Shown here in pieces: positions 47,801 through 58,967 of a stretch of DNA of 64,000 nucleotides. Below the pieces are notes generated by a model. The model had not been told where the DNA came from and did no database searches. It saw nothing but the letters and a program-made list of their open reading frames with translations. Origin of the DNA: Rhynchospora pubera. Lineage: Eukaryota; Streptophyta; Magnoliopsida; Poales; Cyperaceae. The first letter of the stretch is position 1. Every line of letters begins with the position of its first letter. A program made the translations under genes and the position numbers. The stretch covers positions 3,890,295-3,954,294 of the forward strand of contig CM051463.1 of assembly GCA_028095005.1 (NCBI GenBank), written 5' to 3'.

Positions 47801-49175
47801 CCTGATCAACAAGGTTTTCTGGTATGGCTGAACCTTAGGCTTCTAGCTTACTAATGTTATTGCGTTTATTAGTTGTGCAATAGATGACTGCAAATCTTAC
47901 TTACGACAGGTGGGATCAATTGAAGGAAGGGTTGGTGTGCACCACCTAGATGACTCCCAACAGAGCAAGAACTTTACTTTCAAATGCCACAGAGAGGGAA
48001 ACACTTCAACTGAAATTTATTCTGTCAACTCTTTGAACTTCCACCCTGTAAGCTCATTATATCTGAACCTATATCCAGGCAATTATTTATTTTTCCTTTT
48101 TGACTTTGTTGGTACTTTGTTAACCTGTTGGATATTTTGTTAGGTGCATCACACGTTTGCCACTGCTGGCTCTGATGGTGCATTCAATTTTTGGGACAAG
48201 GACAGTAAACAGAGACTCAAGGTTTGCTTATGTTGCAATAGTATCAATCTCAATTTCAAAAGATATTGATTCTCTTCTGAGTTATTATGTCCCCTCCATT
48301 GTTCATTTTTTATCTATCCATTTATGTTTATCTTTATGTTGTAGGCTTTCTCCAGATGTCCTTCTCCAATTCCTTGCAGTACATTCAATGCTGATGGTTC
48401 AATCTTTGCGTATGCAGTAAGTGGGGAATTACTCTTGTTATTTGTCATGGTTGTACAAACTAGCAACAACCAAGTTAAAATTTCCATGATCCATTTTCCT
48501 TTTTTTTTTGTGGTAAACCTGCTGCTTAAGAAATATCCAGGATATTTAATTTTTGGCTTCACATTGTCTAACTCAATTCAGGGTCTTATCCACATCTTGA
48601 GAAATTAAAGGGCAATAATTAACAAAAAGGGAATTTTGTTTGCTAGCTTTTATATAATATGAATACAGAATTGTGCCACTAAGTTGTAGTTTCTGTCAAA
48701 TTTATAATATATCTTTATGCAGGTTTGTTATGACTGGAGCAAGGGTGCAGAAAATCATAATCCAGCTACTGCAAAGTCATATATCTACCTGCACTCTACA
48801 CAGGTCATTTTTTATATTTTGTTGCAGTAAGGATTATATTCATGTATGCCTGTAATTAGACCGGAATAAGGCTTATTCGAGATGAAACCAAACGCATTTT
48901 GAATAAGCCTTATTCCGAATAAGGGCTTATTCAACCCCTTATTCCAATCCGACCAAATGGTGGAATTAGACCGGAATTAGAGGAGAGAGGAGAGAGGAGA
49001 GAGGAGAGAGAAAAGCTTATTCACACACCTACATAATCTGTTATATTTTTGGGCCAAAATCGTCTGTTATGGTCGTCTTTAATCATCATTAACTGTTACT
49101 AACATCTTTATTATTGTCTCTGAGCAGGAATCTGAGGTTAAAGGAAAACCCCGTGTTGGTGCGGGAAGAAAGTAA
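44872..49175 (+). CDS. RAE1: mRNA export factor RAE1 (WD40 repeat)
   Basis: Eleven coding exons with GT-AG junctions in frame: 44872-44931, 45342-45428, 45845-45913, 46556-46749, 47302-47443, 47741-47821, 47910-48047, 48144-48221, 48345-48416, 48723-48803, 49128-49175. They total 1050 bases, giving 349 residues, the usual length of plant RAE1. WD-type repeats are readable as [72 protein letters not shown] and [16 protein letters not shown]. The C-terminus is basic ([11 protein letters not shown]). RAE1 is a propeller protein at the nuclear pore that binds the NUP98 GLEBS motif and acts in mRNA export and in spindle function. No disruption was seen. Confidence 0.97.
48855..49015. repeat. Small palindromic insertion in the last RAE1 intron
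   Basis: TTAGACCGGAATAAGGCTTATTC and inverted GAATAAGCCTTATTCCG-type segments, followed by a GAGAGAG-rich tract. It resembles the AATAAGG-rich Tourist-like elements elsewhere in the window, but its limits are not clear. It does not touch the splice sites. Confidence 0.5.
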
Positions 49176-49761
49176 ACTTCACCACTGGATTTTTAAGCAC
49201 AGTCTTATGGATTAGTCTGTTAGGTTTTAGTTGGATGTGAATTGAAGGCCAGTTTTAGAAAAGAAGTGTTATGTTGTTCCCTTAGTTTAAATGTTGTTCT
49301 CTTAGTTTGTTTTTAGTTTCTGGTTATGCATGTAAATGGTGCAAGAATTTTTGTTTAAATCATCAACTTGAATGCCCAAATTAACTGCCTGAATTCAAGT
49401 TTGTTTTCAAAATTTTCTTCGATATTGGTACATATTTGAAAATATTGACTTAAATAACTAACAATGTAGCAGTGAATTTCAACTCTCAATAATCATATAA
49501 CGTGTGTGCTTGTGCACGCCCACTCAAATCATACATAATATGACTATAAAGATTGTAATTTATCTTGTATATGAGTATCACTATAGACCTTAGTGAAATG
49601 GCAGCAAAACAGCATCACTGCACATGTAGACGTGATAGTAGTTATCTCCCTTGACACTGGATACAAGAAATTATCTATCAAAATCCAAATTCTCATGCCT
49701 TGCTCCTATCCATAGAAGTAAGGCCACGAGAAACTGAAGAAGCAGAATTTTCAACATCAGT
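49176..49761. other. RAE1 3' region and spacer
   Basis: T-rich 3' untranslated sequence, then sequence related to 51360-51428 (ACAAGAAATTATCTATCAAAA), which belongs to the phytocyanin duplication. Confidence 0.5.
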
Positions 49762-50058
49762 CTAATAAGAATCACCACATAAATATTCTGGATTGAGGAT
49801 CTCTGAGCTATAAGTGCCGGTGTAGAGTGAAGTGGTTATATTATTAGTTGAGTTGGAGCCCGGACCACTGACGGTAACAGCGAGCTTCTGGCGGAGCTGC
49901 AATGGCCAGGCACGACCACAAATAAAGTGGTGAGTCCTGGCAGAAGTTAAGAGGACCATGGTTGGCTCACTGTTGTTGCTGTTACTGATGGCATTAAATG
50001 ACGAGCATGATGCATAGTCGCTCTGTGTCACCTCCATCAACTTGTACTGCATTTTCAA
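49762..50058 (-). pseudogene. Phytocyanin pseudogene (second exon only)
   Basis: The minus strand matches the second exon of the phytocyanin gene at 51429-51772, for example MEVTQSDYASCSS...NAISNSN against [21 protein letters not shown]. The copper-site segment is destroyed: where the intact copy reads [13 protein letters not shown], this copy reads FICGRAWPLQLRQ, because a one-base insertion and a nearby one-base loss shift the frame briefly. The His and Cys of GHC are lost. The frame also ends early without the hydrophobic tail, and no first exon was found upstream. Confidence 0.88.
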
Positions 50059-51428
50059 AACTCAAGGATCATGATATAGTTTGTCCCCCCATTAACTCAA
50101 GCGGACTTTCAAGCTTCAAAGCGGTTCACTGTCTGGGGTTGATATGTGCTCACTTTTTCTCCTTTTTGCCTACGGGCTCTTACTAAAAAAACAAAAAGAA
50201 AAAAAAAAGAAAAATACACTCTCCTTTTTTTATCAAAAGATAGAACAAAAACTTTTTCTCTTTTGCCTCTCTCTTTTCCTTTGAACCAAAAACCCCGTAA
50301 TTAGACTGTGCTCACTTTTGTTGGCCATAATTCTTACAAAATTGCTTGTTTACTTAGTTAACTTGTAAATGCGGCTGTCTCAGAGCCATTAATTATATTT
50401 CAATTAATAATTTATCTCCAAATTTAGATACATTGGAGTTATGTCAGGTTTTTACACCGTCGACCGGCTAAACTCTTGAATGGATAGCTCCAATTTTATG
50501 TTCAGTTTGGTAAAACATTAGGTATGAGATGCCTTGAGTAGACTAATGATATTTTAACTTTTTTTCAACTAAATCCCTTTTTCAGTGTATCCAGATACAT
50601 AGCTGACGAGATGTAAAAAGCATCTTACCTTTTTTTTATTATTATAATTTCTATCTTTTTTCCTTATCTACTTAAAAGATTTATGCCGCTATTTTATTAG
50701 ACTATCTACAACCAACCCCAGGCCGCTCTACATGATTGTGTTCAAGTTACTTTTAATTACTTCTTTTTTTTTTGTATAACCATCTTATAATTTTTTTTAG
50801 TTGCTCGTACGCAAATCAAATGTACACTTCTTTAAAGGTTTCGACTAAACTAGCCAAATTGTAGCTTAGAGTTAATTAATAGATTGAGAGTTGAACATGT
50901 GTATTGCCTAGTCTAGAATGATTAGCTTATATAATTATACAATTTTGTTATGTATCGAGTTAATTCTTTTTGTTTTTCTACTATAACTTTTCAGGATTAT
51001 TGTTGCGAATTATAAATTATCTTCGGAATTATGTCCTATTATAAATAAAATCTCCAACAAAGATGGTAAGATCATTGTTTTCACACAGGAAATATGTTCT
51101 TAGAATTTTGAAGAATATTTACCAGATAAATAAAAAGGAGGCACCGTACCATGGCAATAAAATAGTATGTTACCTTGTGTACATTGGAATTAGGTCTCTT
51201 ATAAATACCGAAGTATTCAACATATATTGTACAGACAAAGCCCATAGTAGGGAAAAAAAATACTCTTGATAAATGCAAAATAGCCTCTCTTGATATAAAT
51301 ACAAATAAACATACTTCGTGACGAATTCATCACGGCACAAGTAGGGGTGATATAATTAAGTTGTTTCCCTTCACTGGACACAAGAAATCATCTATCAAAA
51401 CCAGAAAGGATTTCTCTACTTCAGCTTA
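50059..51428. other. Duplicated upstream region of the pseudogene
   Basis: Parts of 50440-51110 match the upstream region of the intact phytocyanin gene (about 52735-53440): GAGATGCCTTGAGTAGACTAATGATATTT, AAATGTACACTTCTTTAAAGG, and GATCATTG-TTTC-CACA-AATATGTTC. The order is conserved, which shows that the duplication unit included both gene and promoter. Exon 1 has been lost between 50060 and 50440. No independent gene recognised. Confidence 0.6.
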
Positions 51429-52635
51429 CTATGCCCAGAACAAGCCGAACTTTAACATTAGAAGTCCAGTAAGAATCACGGCATTGAAACCAACTGGAAT
51501 GAGGCTTGCTGAGCTATAAGTGCCGGTGTAGTATGGAGAGGTTGTATTGTTAGTTGAGGCCGAACCTGAGCCGACAACAGTAACTGCAAGCTTCTGGCCA
51601 GAGCTGCAGTGGCCAGGCACACCGCAAATGAAGTATCGTGTCCCGGCAGAGGTCAAGGAGACTGTGGTTGGTGCACTGTTGCTGTTGCTTATTGCGTTAG
51701 ATGTCGAGCAGGATGAGTAGTCGCTCTTTGTCACCTCTGTCACGGTGTGTGCTCCAGACACAAAATCGAATACTGAATTTTAAAATTTAAGGTATTAATT
51801 GTTGTAAGATGGTGTAACATGAAACATAGCCTTTTCTTTTAAGTATAGGCAGAATTGAAATTTGATGATACGGCATCATTTTAACAAATTGTAGTTGCAT
51901 GTGTAAGGCTGTAAGCCATGTATGGCATATGGCGTCGATCATATCAATTTGTTTCTGTATAACTTTTCCAATTGATCATGGATTTACATCAGTATTATTA
52001 TAAAACTGAAACAATAATTTACTTTTATTATGAATTCTAGCTCCAAATTTCCTGATTTCTATAAATTTTGATAAACCAATAAACTGGATGCTAGGGTAAT
52101 TTAATTTTAAAAGAAAGCTATAGGTCAAGGTCTATTAGCTTGTGGACCTGGTGTAAATGCAATAGTTTCTTCTAGAACAATAACTATTTCCTTCCCTTAA
52201 TTTAAACACTTATAATTAATTAATTAAGGGAAAACTTCAATTTGTAGCGTGTCCTGTTTGTGTAATTAAGCAGCATGATTGGAATGTATACTGCATCAGG
52301 TTTATATATCCATAATATATTTAATCCATTTATAGAATTTTCCATATTCTAACACCAAACAGCCATAAATTTCAATGATTGGCTAAATTTAACGATGATT
52401 ACTATAAAAACGTTAATCAACATAAACTATAATTTAAAATAATTAAGAAAAACACATTAATGAACTTACCAAGGTTATCACCAACTTGAAAACTTTTATC
52501 ACCGGTCCATTTGGTGTAATCGACACCAGTGGTCCAGCCAGACGAGTCACCGACAGTGTAGTCGGTTGCTGAGGCCCACATGGCACTATTCAAGAGAACA
52601 AGAATACCAAAAGCTAAGGATCTAATAATAGCCAT
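51429..52635 (-). CDS. Phytocyanin (blue copper protein), GPI-anchored
   Basis: Two exons: 52635-52470 and 51772-51429, joined across a GT-AG intron, giving 169 residues. Residues 1-23 are a signal peptide ([13 protein letters not shown]). The plastocyanin-like domain spans about 24-122: YTVGDSSGW at the start, type-1 copper ligands His64 (SGAHTV), Cys105 (FICGVPGHC) and His110, with disulfide Cys77-Cys111. The axial position holds Gln115 instead of Met, as in stellacyanins. A Ser/Thr/Asn-rich linker and a hydrophobic tail ([16 protein letters not shown]) suggest a GPI anchor. The protein would act in electron transfer or copper binding at the outer membrane surface or in the wall. Stellacyanin-like versus uclacyanin subgroup is not settled. 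Confidence 0.95.
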
Positions 52636-52680
52636 CTTGATTGAGGGCCTCTAAGATGAAGAAAATGAAGGGGAAAGCTC

Positions 52681-52692
52681 TTTTATATATAC
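52681..52692 (-). promoter_or_regulatory. TATA box of the phytocyanin gene
   Basis: TATATATAAAA on the minus strand, about 50 bp upstream of the ATG, with a CT-rich leader between. Confidence 0.65.
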
Positions 52693-53047
52693 TTGTAAGA
52701 GCAGATAAAACTATGTTCCTTTATGGACAGGTGTTAAGATATGAGGTGCCTTAAGGAGACTGAGTGATATTTCTCGATCAGTCCTTTTTCCAGCATCTTC
52801 TTCCAGTGTGTAAAGAAGTGGGAATCCCTTCATAGAGACTAATGCCTAGCTTGAGTAGATGGAGGAAGCATCTTATGTCTTTCACTTAATTTAGGACTTA
52901 TGCTACTTTTTGGGACTATTTTGTCGGAGAAGAAAGTATTAGACAAACCTCTTTTAATTGCACGTACCCAAATCCAAATGTGCACTTCTTCGAAGGCTTC
53001 CACGTGCTATTACGAGCAAATGGTTAATTGGTATCATAAGTAGTTAA
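52693..53047. other. Phytocyanin upstream region
   Basis: Homologous in blocks to 50500-50870, the upstream region of the pseudogene. No other feature. Confidence 0.5.
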
Positions 53048-53055
53048 TGGGTATG

Positions 53056-53239
53056 CAGTGTTTTCAATACCATAACGGCACCTCTACCGGCCTGGTGATC
53101 AAAATCCAATATTTCTGGGTATATTCGGAAATTTTCATATATTTTCTCTCATAATACTGGATACCGCCGTTTCAGTAACTGTTATGGCACTCGGTATTAT
53201 TGGAATTTTCCTGTAACCAGTAGGGTATTAAAAACACTG
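53056..53239. mobile_element. hAT-type MITE, 184 bp
   Basis: Inverted termini CAGTGTTTTCAATACC / GGGTATTAAAAACACTG with a perfect 8-bp duplication TGGGTATG (53048-53055, 53240-53247). The duplicated region at 50870-50900 lacks it, so it inserted after the phytocyanin duplication. Confidence 0.92.
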
Positions 53240-53247
53240 TGGGTATG

Positions 53248-54091
53248 TTGAGAATTAATACATAAAAGTATTGCTTATTCGAAAATGGTAGCTTATACTA
53301 TTTTGTTATTGACGGAGTTAATTCAACTTTTTGTCTGAGAACTTTTCATGCTTTGGAATTTTGTCCTGTTATGAATAAGATGTCAAACAGAGATTATGAT
53401 AAGGATCATTGCTTTCCCACACAAAATATGTTCAAACCCTGCAAGGTGAAAAGACAATAAGAATTATTGAAAACATGTGACCTCAAAGATAAAAACAGTT
53501 CTTAGTGAGCATTAGGGTACTGAATAAAAGGGAAATTTGGTGTTTTCAAATGGCGGATCATATCCTTATGAAAAAAACTTGCATATAAAAAATTATTTAG
53601 CTCTGTTGTGCATGCGTTAGCTGATATATGTGTCACCCATATTATATGCATGCTTTAGAATTTAATGCGTGATCACATTGTTTAATAAGAGCTATCGATC
53701 TAATAGCAACGGCATGCCTTACTAGGATAGGATGTAAAGTTTTTCGAAACTTCCTATTCATATTTGAACTTTTCATTTTGTTGTAAGTTGATTCCTTCCT
53801 TAATCTCACAAAATATTTTGGCTATGGAATTTACTTTTGGAATATTGACACCTAACCACTATTTTTGCATCTTTTTGATACATTATCTATGTGCAACATG
53901 CCAACATCTACTTTTTGAATCCTATGCTTTCCTTTGACAGAATTGGCAACTTTAATCCAGAGATTTTTAGCCTTTTATGATATGGTGGGTGGGGTAATGC
54001 AGGTGTCTCATGTATTTTTTTTAGCAGATATTCTGCAAACTTTAGAGAAGGCTAACTTTGTGTCTTTAGAGCCATGACTATAACGGCCTTG
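53248..54091. other. Intergenic DNA, partly duplicated
   Basis: The first 200 bp belong to the phytocyanin duplication; the rest holds nothing recognised. Confidence 0.45.
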
Positions 54092-54406
54092 TAGGGCTGT
54101 CAACGTGTAAAAAACACGTGATGCTGTTTCGGTTAAGCGAAACTGAACGAATAACAAAACAAACTTTTATATCGTTCCAATAACGAAACAATAAACAAAA
54201 CGTGGAATTGTGCCGTTTCGACTGTTTCAGCCTCATTTCAAATCGTTTTATGTGTTATTTCTGAAGTAGAACAGTTAACGAAACAGAATTTTGTACCGTT
54301 TCGTTAACAAAATGGTTAACGAAATGGGTTGGTGTTTCATTTTCTTATACAAAATGGAAACGATTTAGGCCCATTCTGTGCTATTGGGACACGTTTGACA
54401 GCCCTA
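54092..54406. mobile_element. hAT-like MITE, 315 bp
   Basis: Termini TAGGGCTGTCAACGTGT and, inverted, TAGGGCTGTCAAACGTGT. The interior has GTTTCGTTAAC-like repeats reminiscent of the element at 23026. The flanking 8 bp match only partly (CTTGTA), so the duplication has diverged. Confidence 0.8.
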
Positions 54407-55551
54407 CTTGTAACATTTATGGATATATATCAGTCAGAAAATATATAGGCCACCATATCAAGTCAAAAAAGTTATGGAAGTACAAATAGGCTGGTTCCAA
54501 AAGGCTACCATATCTCAGCCCATAAATACAGGCCACAACATTTCAGCCTATACTGTATACACATATCCGAGTTAAAAATGAGAAACAAATATACATTTTG
54601 AATGTCAAATTACGAAATAAAAATTTAGAATGTATATTTTTGAAAGTACCAAATTATTTTGTCTCCAACTATAAATATATTATTATGTTGAATTGTTAAT
54701 TTGCATTTTTAACTTACTAAGACATTAGTTTGCTGTTTGCCTCCTAATTTTTATCTTGTATTTTTTCATCAACCCTGCAAGAACCAAACAAACATATAAT
54801 GAAGTCTTAATTGGTACTCGCTACCTATTGTATCAAAAAAAAATAATAATAAAAAAATAACGAAATCTGTTTCTGTTCTGGTAGTTTATTAGAATATGAT
54901 TTCGAGTTTAAAAATAGACCTCTATTTTTTTTAAAAAAATTTCTATTTTGGAACTTGCTTAATGCATATGAATACTATTGTCTTTGACTATAATCAATTG
55001 AAGAGATAGCAGAGCCGAAGTTTGGAGGCAGTTATGGTTTATGTGACAAAGTTGCTTCAGCGAGCATTTTAATATCCCAACTTGCAATGGTTGGAAAATG
55101 CGTCAGAAACATTTCACTTGGTCACTTTTGAATTTGGTGATAAATAGCATAGTCAGACAAAGAATAAGCTGAAGGTATGACAAAACATGAGATTAACTTG
55201 AGCATTGCAATAAGAGCGTTCATGAAATATAATGAGAGCATTATTTGTATGTATATATGTATTGAAGATTATGCAAAAAAAAAAAATTCTTGAAGAGAAG
55301 ATTATGCAACTTCAGATGGATAGTCCATGGCTGAGGCAAATTAATATAGAAATATTCACCGATAAAATAATTTATTAATATGCTCTGCCATCTGGTTGCA
55401 ATTTTCTGTGCTTGAGATGCTGTGTGAAATTGTTGCATTATTACTTTGCACCTAATGGGAAAATTTTCATCTGAAAAAAAAGATAGAAGACAAGAGAGGA
55501 GTTTCTCTTCAATTGTAAAAAAATTATTGAGCCTTTTTGAAAGATTTGAGC

Positions 55552-55607
<56 letters not shown>

Positions 55608-55975
55608 TCGAATTCAACAGGATGATTATTACCTAAGCGTACCAAGTCCTAACCAATAAAAATGAGGATTGAGCTCTTTAATTTAAGATATCCCAACTGA
55701 CATAATTAAAATAAGATTAGCTTTGAATTTCTTCGCCTGAAATAAATGATTCACCTAACTCTCAAGTCTCAAGCTATGGTTGATAGAGGAATTTTGCACA
55801 ATTGGACCATTTTTGTACTTTCTATTCTTAAACTATGTTTGATAAAGAAGTAGGCTGCTAGTTTGATAGTGATATTTTGTTTGATAATGAAAATTTGTTG
55901 CATTCCAGAAGTCGGCAGCAAGTTAAAAGTAGTAAGCCTGTATTGTAAATTCCATTCTGTTGGGTTTTAGAAACA
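54407..55975. other. Intergenic; includes (AAT)n microsatellite at 55556-55606
   Basis: No gene recognised. The microsatellite has about 17 AAT units. Confidence 0.55.
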
Positions 55976-55983
55976 AGTTGCAC

Positions 55984-56254
55984 CAGGGACGGAGCTAGAA
56001 AATTTTTCAATGGGTGTCATTAAAATTTGATTATAAATTTCATAATAGTATTAATAGAATTTCAACATGAAAAATCTAGATTTTTAATTATGGGGTTCAA
56101 CAATTGAAATATATTTATATTTTTATGGGGTTCAAATGCATAATTTCTTATGAATATGGTCTACTTAACCACAAAATACATATGAAAAATATTAGATTCA
56201 CAAAAAAATAGTGGTGACATTGCACCCCCTTTGACCTACTTAGATCCGTCCCTG
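55984..56254. mobile_element. hAT-type MITE, 271 bp
   Basis: Ends CAGGGACGGAGCTAG and, inverted, CAGGGACGGATCTAAG. The 8-bp duplication AGTTGCAC is perfect (55976-55983, 56255-56262). Confidence 0.93.
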
Positions 56255-56262
56255 AGTTGCAC

Positions 56263-56650
56263 TATGATTTAATTTTGCTATATTTTGGAAGTAATAAGCT
56301 GCATGTTTTAAATTATGTTATTATGCATTTTTCAAGTTTCAACTGCAATTATTTAAGAACGTGTTACTTGAAAGTATAGGAATAACATTGGGAACCTTTT
56401 GTTATATGTATTAATTTAGTTCATTTTTTATTAAAAAAAAATCATAGATTTTTATAATTCAAGTTAAAAACAGCAATAAAAAAAAATCTCTTTTCTATTT
56501 TTCAGACTTTAGATGATTAATTAAGCCATAGTATGCTGCGATGTAGGCTTAATTGTTAATTTATATATCATTTCCATTATTTATCATTTTATAAGTCATT
56601 GAGTCACCTTGTTAGGTACGATACACAATATACAGACTCATTATATTATA
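56263..56650. other. Intergenic, nothing recognised
   Basis: AT-rich without identifiable features. Confidence 0.45.
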
Positions 56651-56988
56651 GGCTCTGTTTGGATTGCTTAGGAATAAGGGGGTCGTTTGGATCGCTTAGG
56701 AATTTAGGAAATTTGGAGAATTTCATATTCCTAGACATAAATTTATTGGGAAGTGTGTAATTTGTGAAGAATTTGGATTGTTTATAATAAATTTATGCCT
56801 AGAAATAGGAAATTCTCCAAATTCCTCAAATTCTCACTTCCATCCAAACGGCCCCAAGAGGAATAGTCTATTCCTAGGCGGAAAGTATTGGGAAGTTTAT
56901 AACTTTGTGAAGAGTTTAGATTGTTTATAATAAATTTAGACCTAAGAAGAAGTTATTCCTTCTATTCCCATACGATCCAAACGGGGCC
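56651..56988. mobile_element. Tourist-like MITE, interrupted by a related MITE
   Basis: Ends GGCTCTGTTTGGATTG / CCAAACGGGGCC, with ATA on both sides. It is split by the element at 56679-56855. Confidence 0.75.
56679..56855. mobile_element. Nested Tourist-like MITE, 177 bp
   Basis: Ends GGGGTCGTTTGGATC and CATCCAAACGGCCCC, with AAG on both sides (56676-56678, 56856-56858). Confidence 0.75.
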
Positions 56989-57097
56989 ATATATCATAAA
57001 TGGCTAAATTTTATGATTGTGTTCCACTCGTCTTGTCTTGTAAAAACAAAATAAAAATTATTCACGGTGCCACACAAATAGTGACACTCATTTTCTT

Positions 57098-57245
57098 GGC
57101 TCCGTTTGGATGGGTGCAAGAATAAGGGAATAACTTCTTCCTACTCCCAAATTTATTATAAACAATCCAAACTTTTCACAAAGTTTCACACTTTCCAATA
57201 CTTCTTTTCTTATTCCTCTTATTCCCACACCATTCAAACGGAGCC
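57098..57245. mobile_element. Tourist-like MITE, 148 bp
   Basis: Ends GGCTCCGTTTGGATG and CATTCAAACGGAGCC, with CTT on both sides. Same family as 27384-27571. Confidence 0.8.
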
Positions 57246-57286
57246 CTTACGAAACTTTTAATATTGTTACTCTCGTAAATCTTTCA

Positions 57287-57487
57287 GGGTGTGTTTGGTT
57301 GGAGTGAGAATAGGGAATATGAATAGAGAAAACTTATTCCTTATTTCTTATCCAAATTCCTTGGTTTTATTAGAATATGGATAAGGACCGGAAGAAGCCA
57401 AAATTTTTTATTCCTTAGTTGTTTGATTTTTACCGAAATAAAAAATGAGAGACTTATTCTTTATTTTCACTCCAACTAAATACACAC
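57287..57487. mobile_element. MITE with GTGTGTTTGGTTGGAGTGA ends
   Basis: The left end GGGTGTGTTTGGTTGGAGTG pairs with the right end CACTCCAACTAAATACACAC. A 3-bp TCA flanks both sides. Interior has TTATTCCTTATT motifs shared with the Tourist-like group. Confidence 0.65.
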
Positions 57488-58249
57488 TCAATTTATTTCA
57501 GCCGTCTACACACTTCAACAACCTATTCTCTTTTTTTTTTTATGTCAAAAACCTATTCTCGTGACTGAGACCCAGTACAAGTCAAAACTGAACAGCTCTC
57601 TCCTCATTTACTTTTACCTCTTTTTTTATTTTTTAAAATCAACTTGGTAACTTTATTGAGATGGATTCGGAACCAAGTGGTAATTAGTAAATAACGCCTT
57701 CTTAGCACCACATGGGGCATGCGGGCAGCTGATCCTACATGAGGGGACCAAGACGGTATTTAAATATGTTTATTATTGTTTTTTAGGCAACCATCACACC
57801 TGTCGACATGACAAATCACCTCCAAAGATTTTATATTTGCTACACGGGCTTTTAAAGGAAAGAAAATATTTTTCTATTTAGATAATTTTAATTTTAAGTT
57901 CTTAGAAAACAAAAAACAGGCATATTTTAAAATATGGACAATATCATTTTCAAATATCAAATAAGATGTACCGTATACAAATTTGTTGGGATAAATTCAT
58001 AAATATAACAATTGATATAATTGAATACAAGAAGTTTCATTAATTATAATAACGTTAGAATTTTGCGTAAAAAATATGTTCAAATACTAACTTTTTTTTT
58101 TTTCCAAACTACATGATTGATATTTTGAATGATCGCATTCTGTTAAATAGTTTGGATACAAAATTTATAAATATCCAAGTTTAGTAACTAAAAGTTAGAT
58201 AATTCAAAACTCAGTTACAAAATTTGGTATTATTTCAAGAAAAAGATTA

Positions 58250-58545
58250 TGACATCTTCCTCCTAAATTCTTCCTAGGCATAAAGTGGGAAGAAGGGAAG
58301 AAGTGGGAAGAAGTATTGGAAAGTGTGTAACTTTGTGAATAGTTTGAATTGTTTATAATTTTTTTTTCTTCTTCTTCCTTCTTCTTCTTCTTTCTTCCAA
58401 CAATCCAAACACACCCAAAGATTATTATAAAATATAAGGGAATAACCTCTTTCTAGACATAAATTTATTTCTAACCATCTAAATTCTTCAAAAAATTACA
58501 CACTTTTCGATATTATTCCTCTTATTCCTAAGCGATCCAAACGGA
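58250..58545. repeat. Decayed Tourist-like MITE sequence
   Basis: AGGCATAAAGTGGGAAGAAG, TTGTTTATAAT and two right-end motifs (AATCCAAACACACCC near 58410 and GATCCAAACGGAACC near 58538) show at least two incomplete copies with no clear left ends. Confidence 0.55.
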
Positions 58546-58967
58546 ACCATATATATATTTTTGGTATTATTTCAAGAAAAAGAAAAAGTAGGTCACTGAC
58601 TCGCTGCTCTGGAACTTTCCCTTGCTTTAAACATACATATATATTTTGATATTTTACAAGGGTGTATTCGAAAACATACTTTTAAAAATGAAAGAGGCGA
58701 CGTGGCCTGTGATCGACCCTTCGAATTCGGGAATTGTTTATTGATGAAAAGCAGCTCATTGTTTTCTTTCCTGCGGCCTCCATGGCTCTCTCTCGTATTT
58801 ACTCTCTCTTATATAACCTCCTCCTACTAGATCTTTCTCCTCCGACATTCCCAAGTAACAATTCTCTCTTTCTACTAGATCTACACCTTCTTCCTCTCCA
58901 TTTCCTTTTCAAACTCCTCAAAATTCTCTAGATCAACCACTGTTGTTCCCACCAAGTGACGCGTTGG
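58546..58967 (+). other. Probable promoter and leader of an unidentified plus-strand gene
   Basis: The sequence becomes CT-rich from 58780 with TTATATAACC near 58810, like a plant core promoter and 5' leader. The frame starting at 58734 is a low-complexity translation of this leader. Confidence 0.45.
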
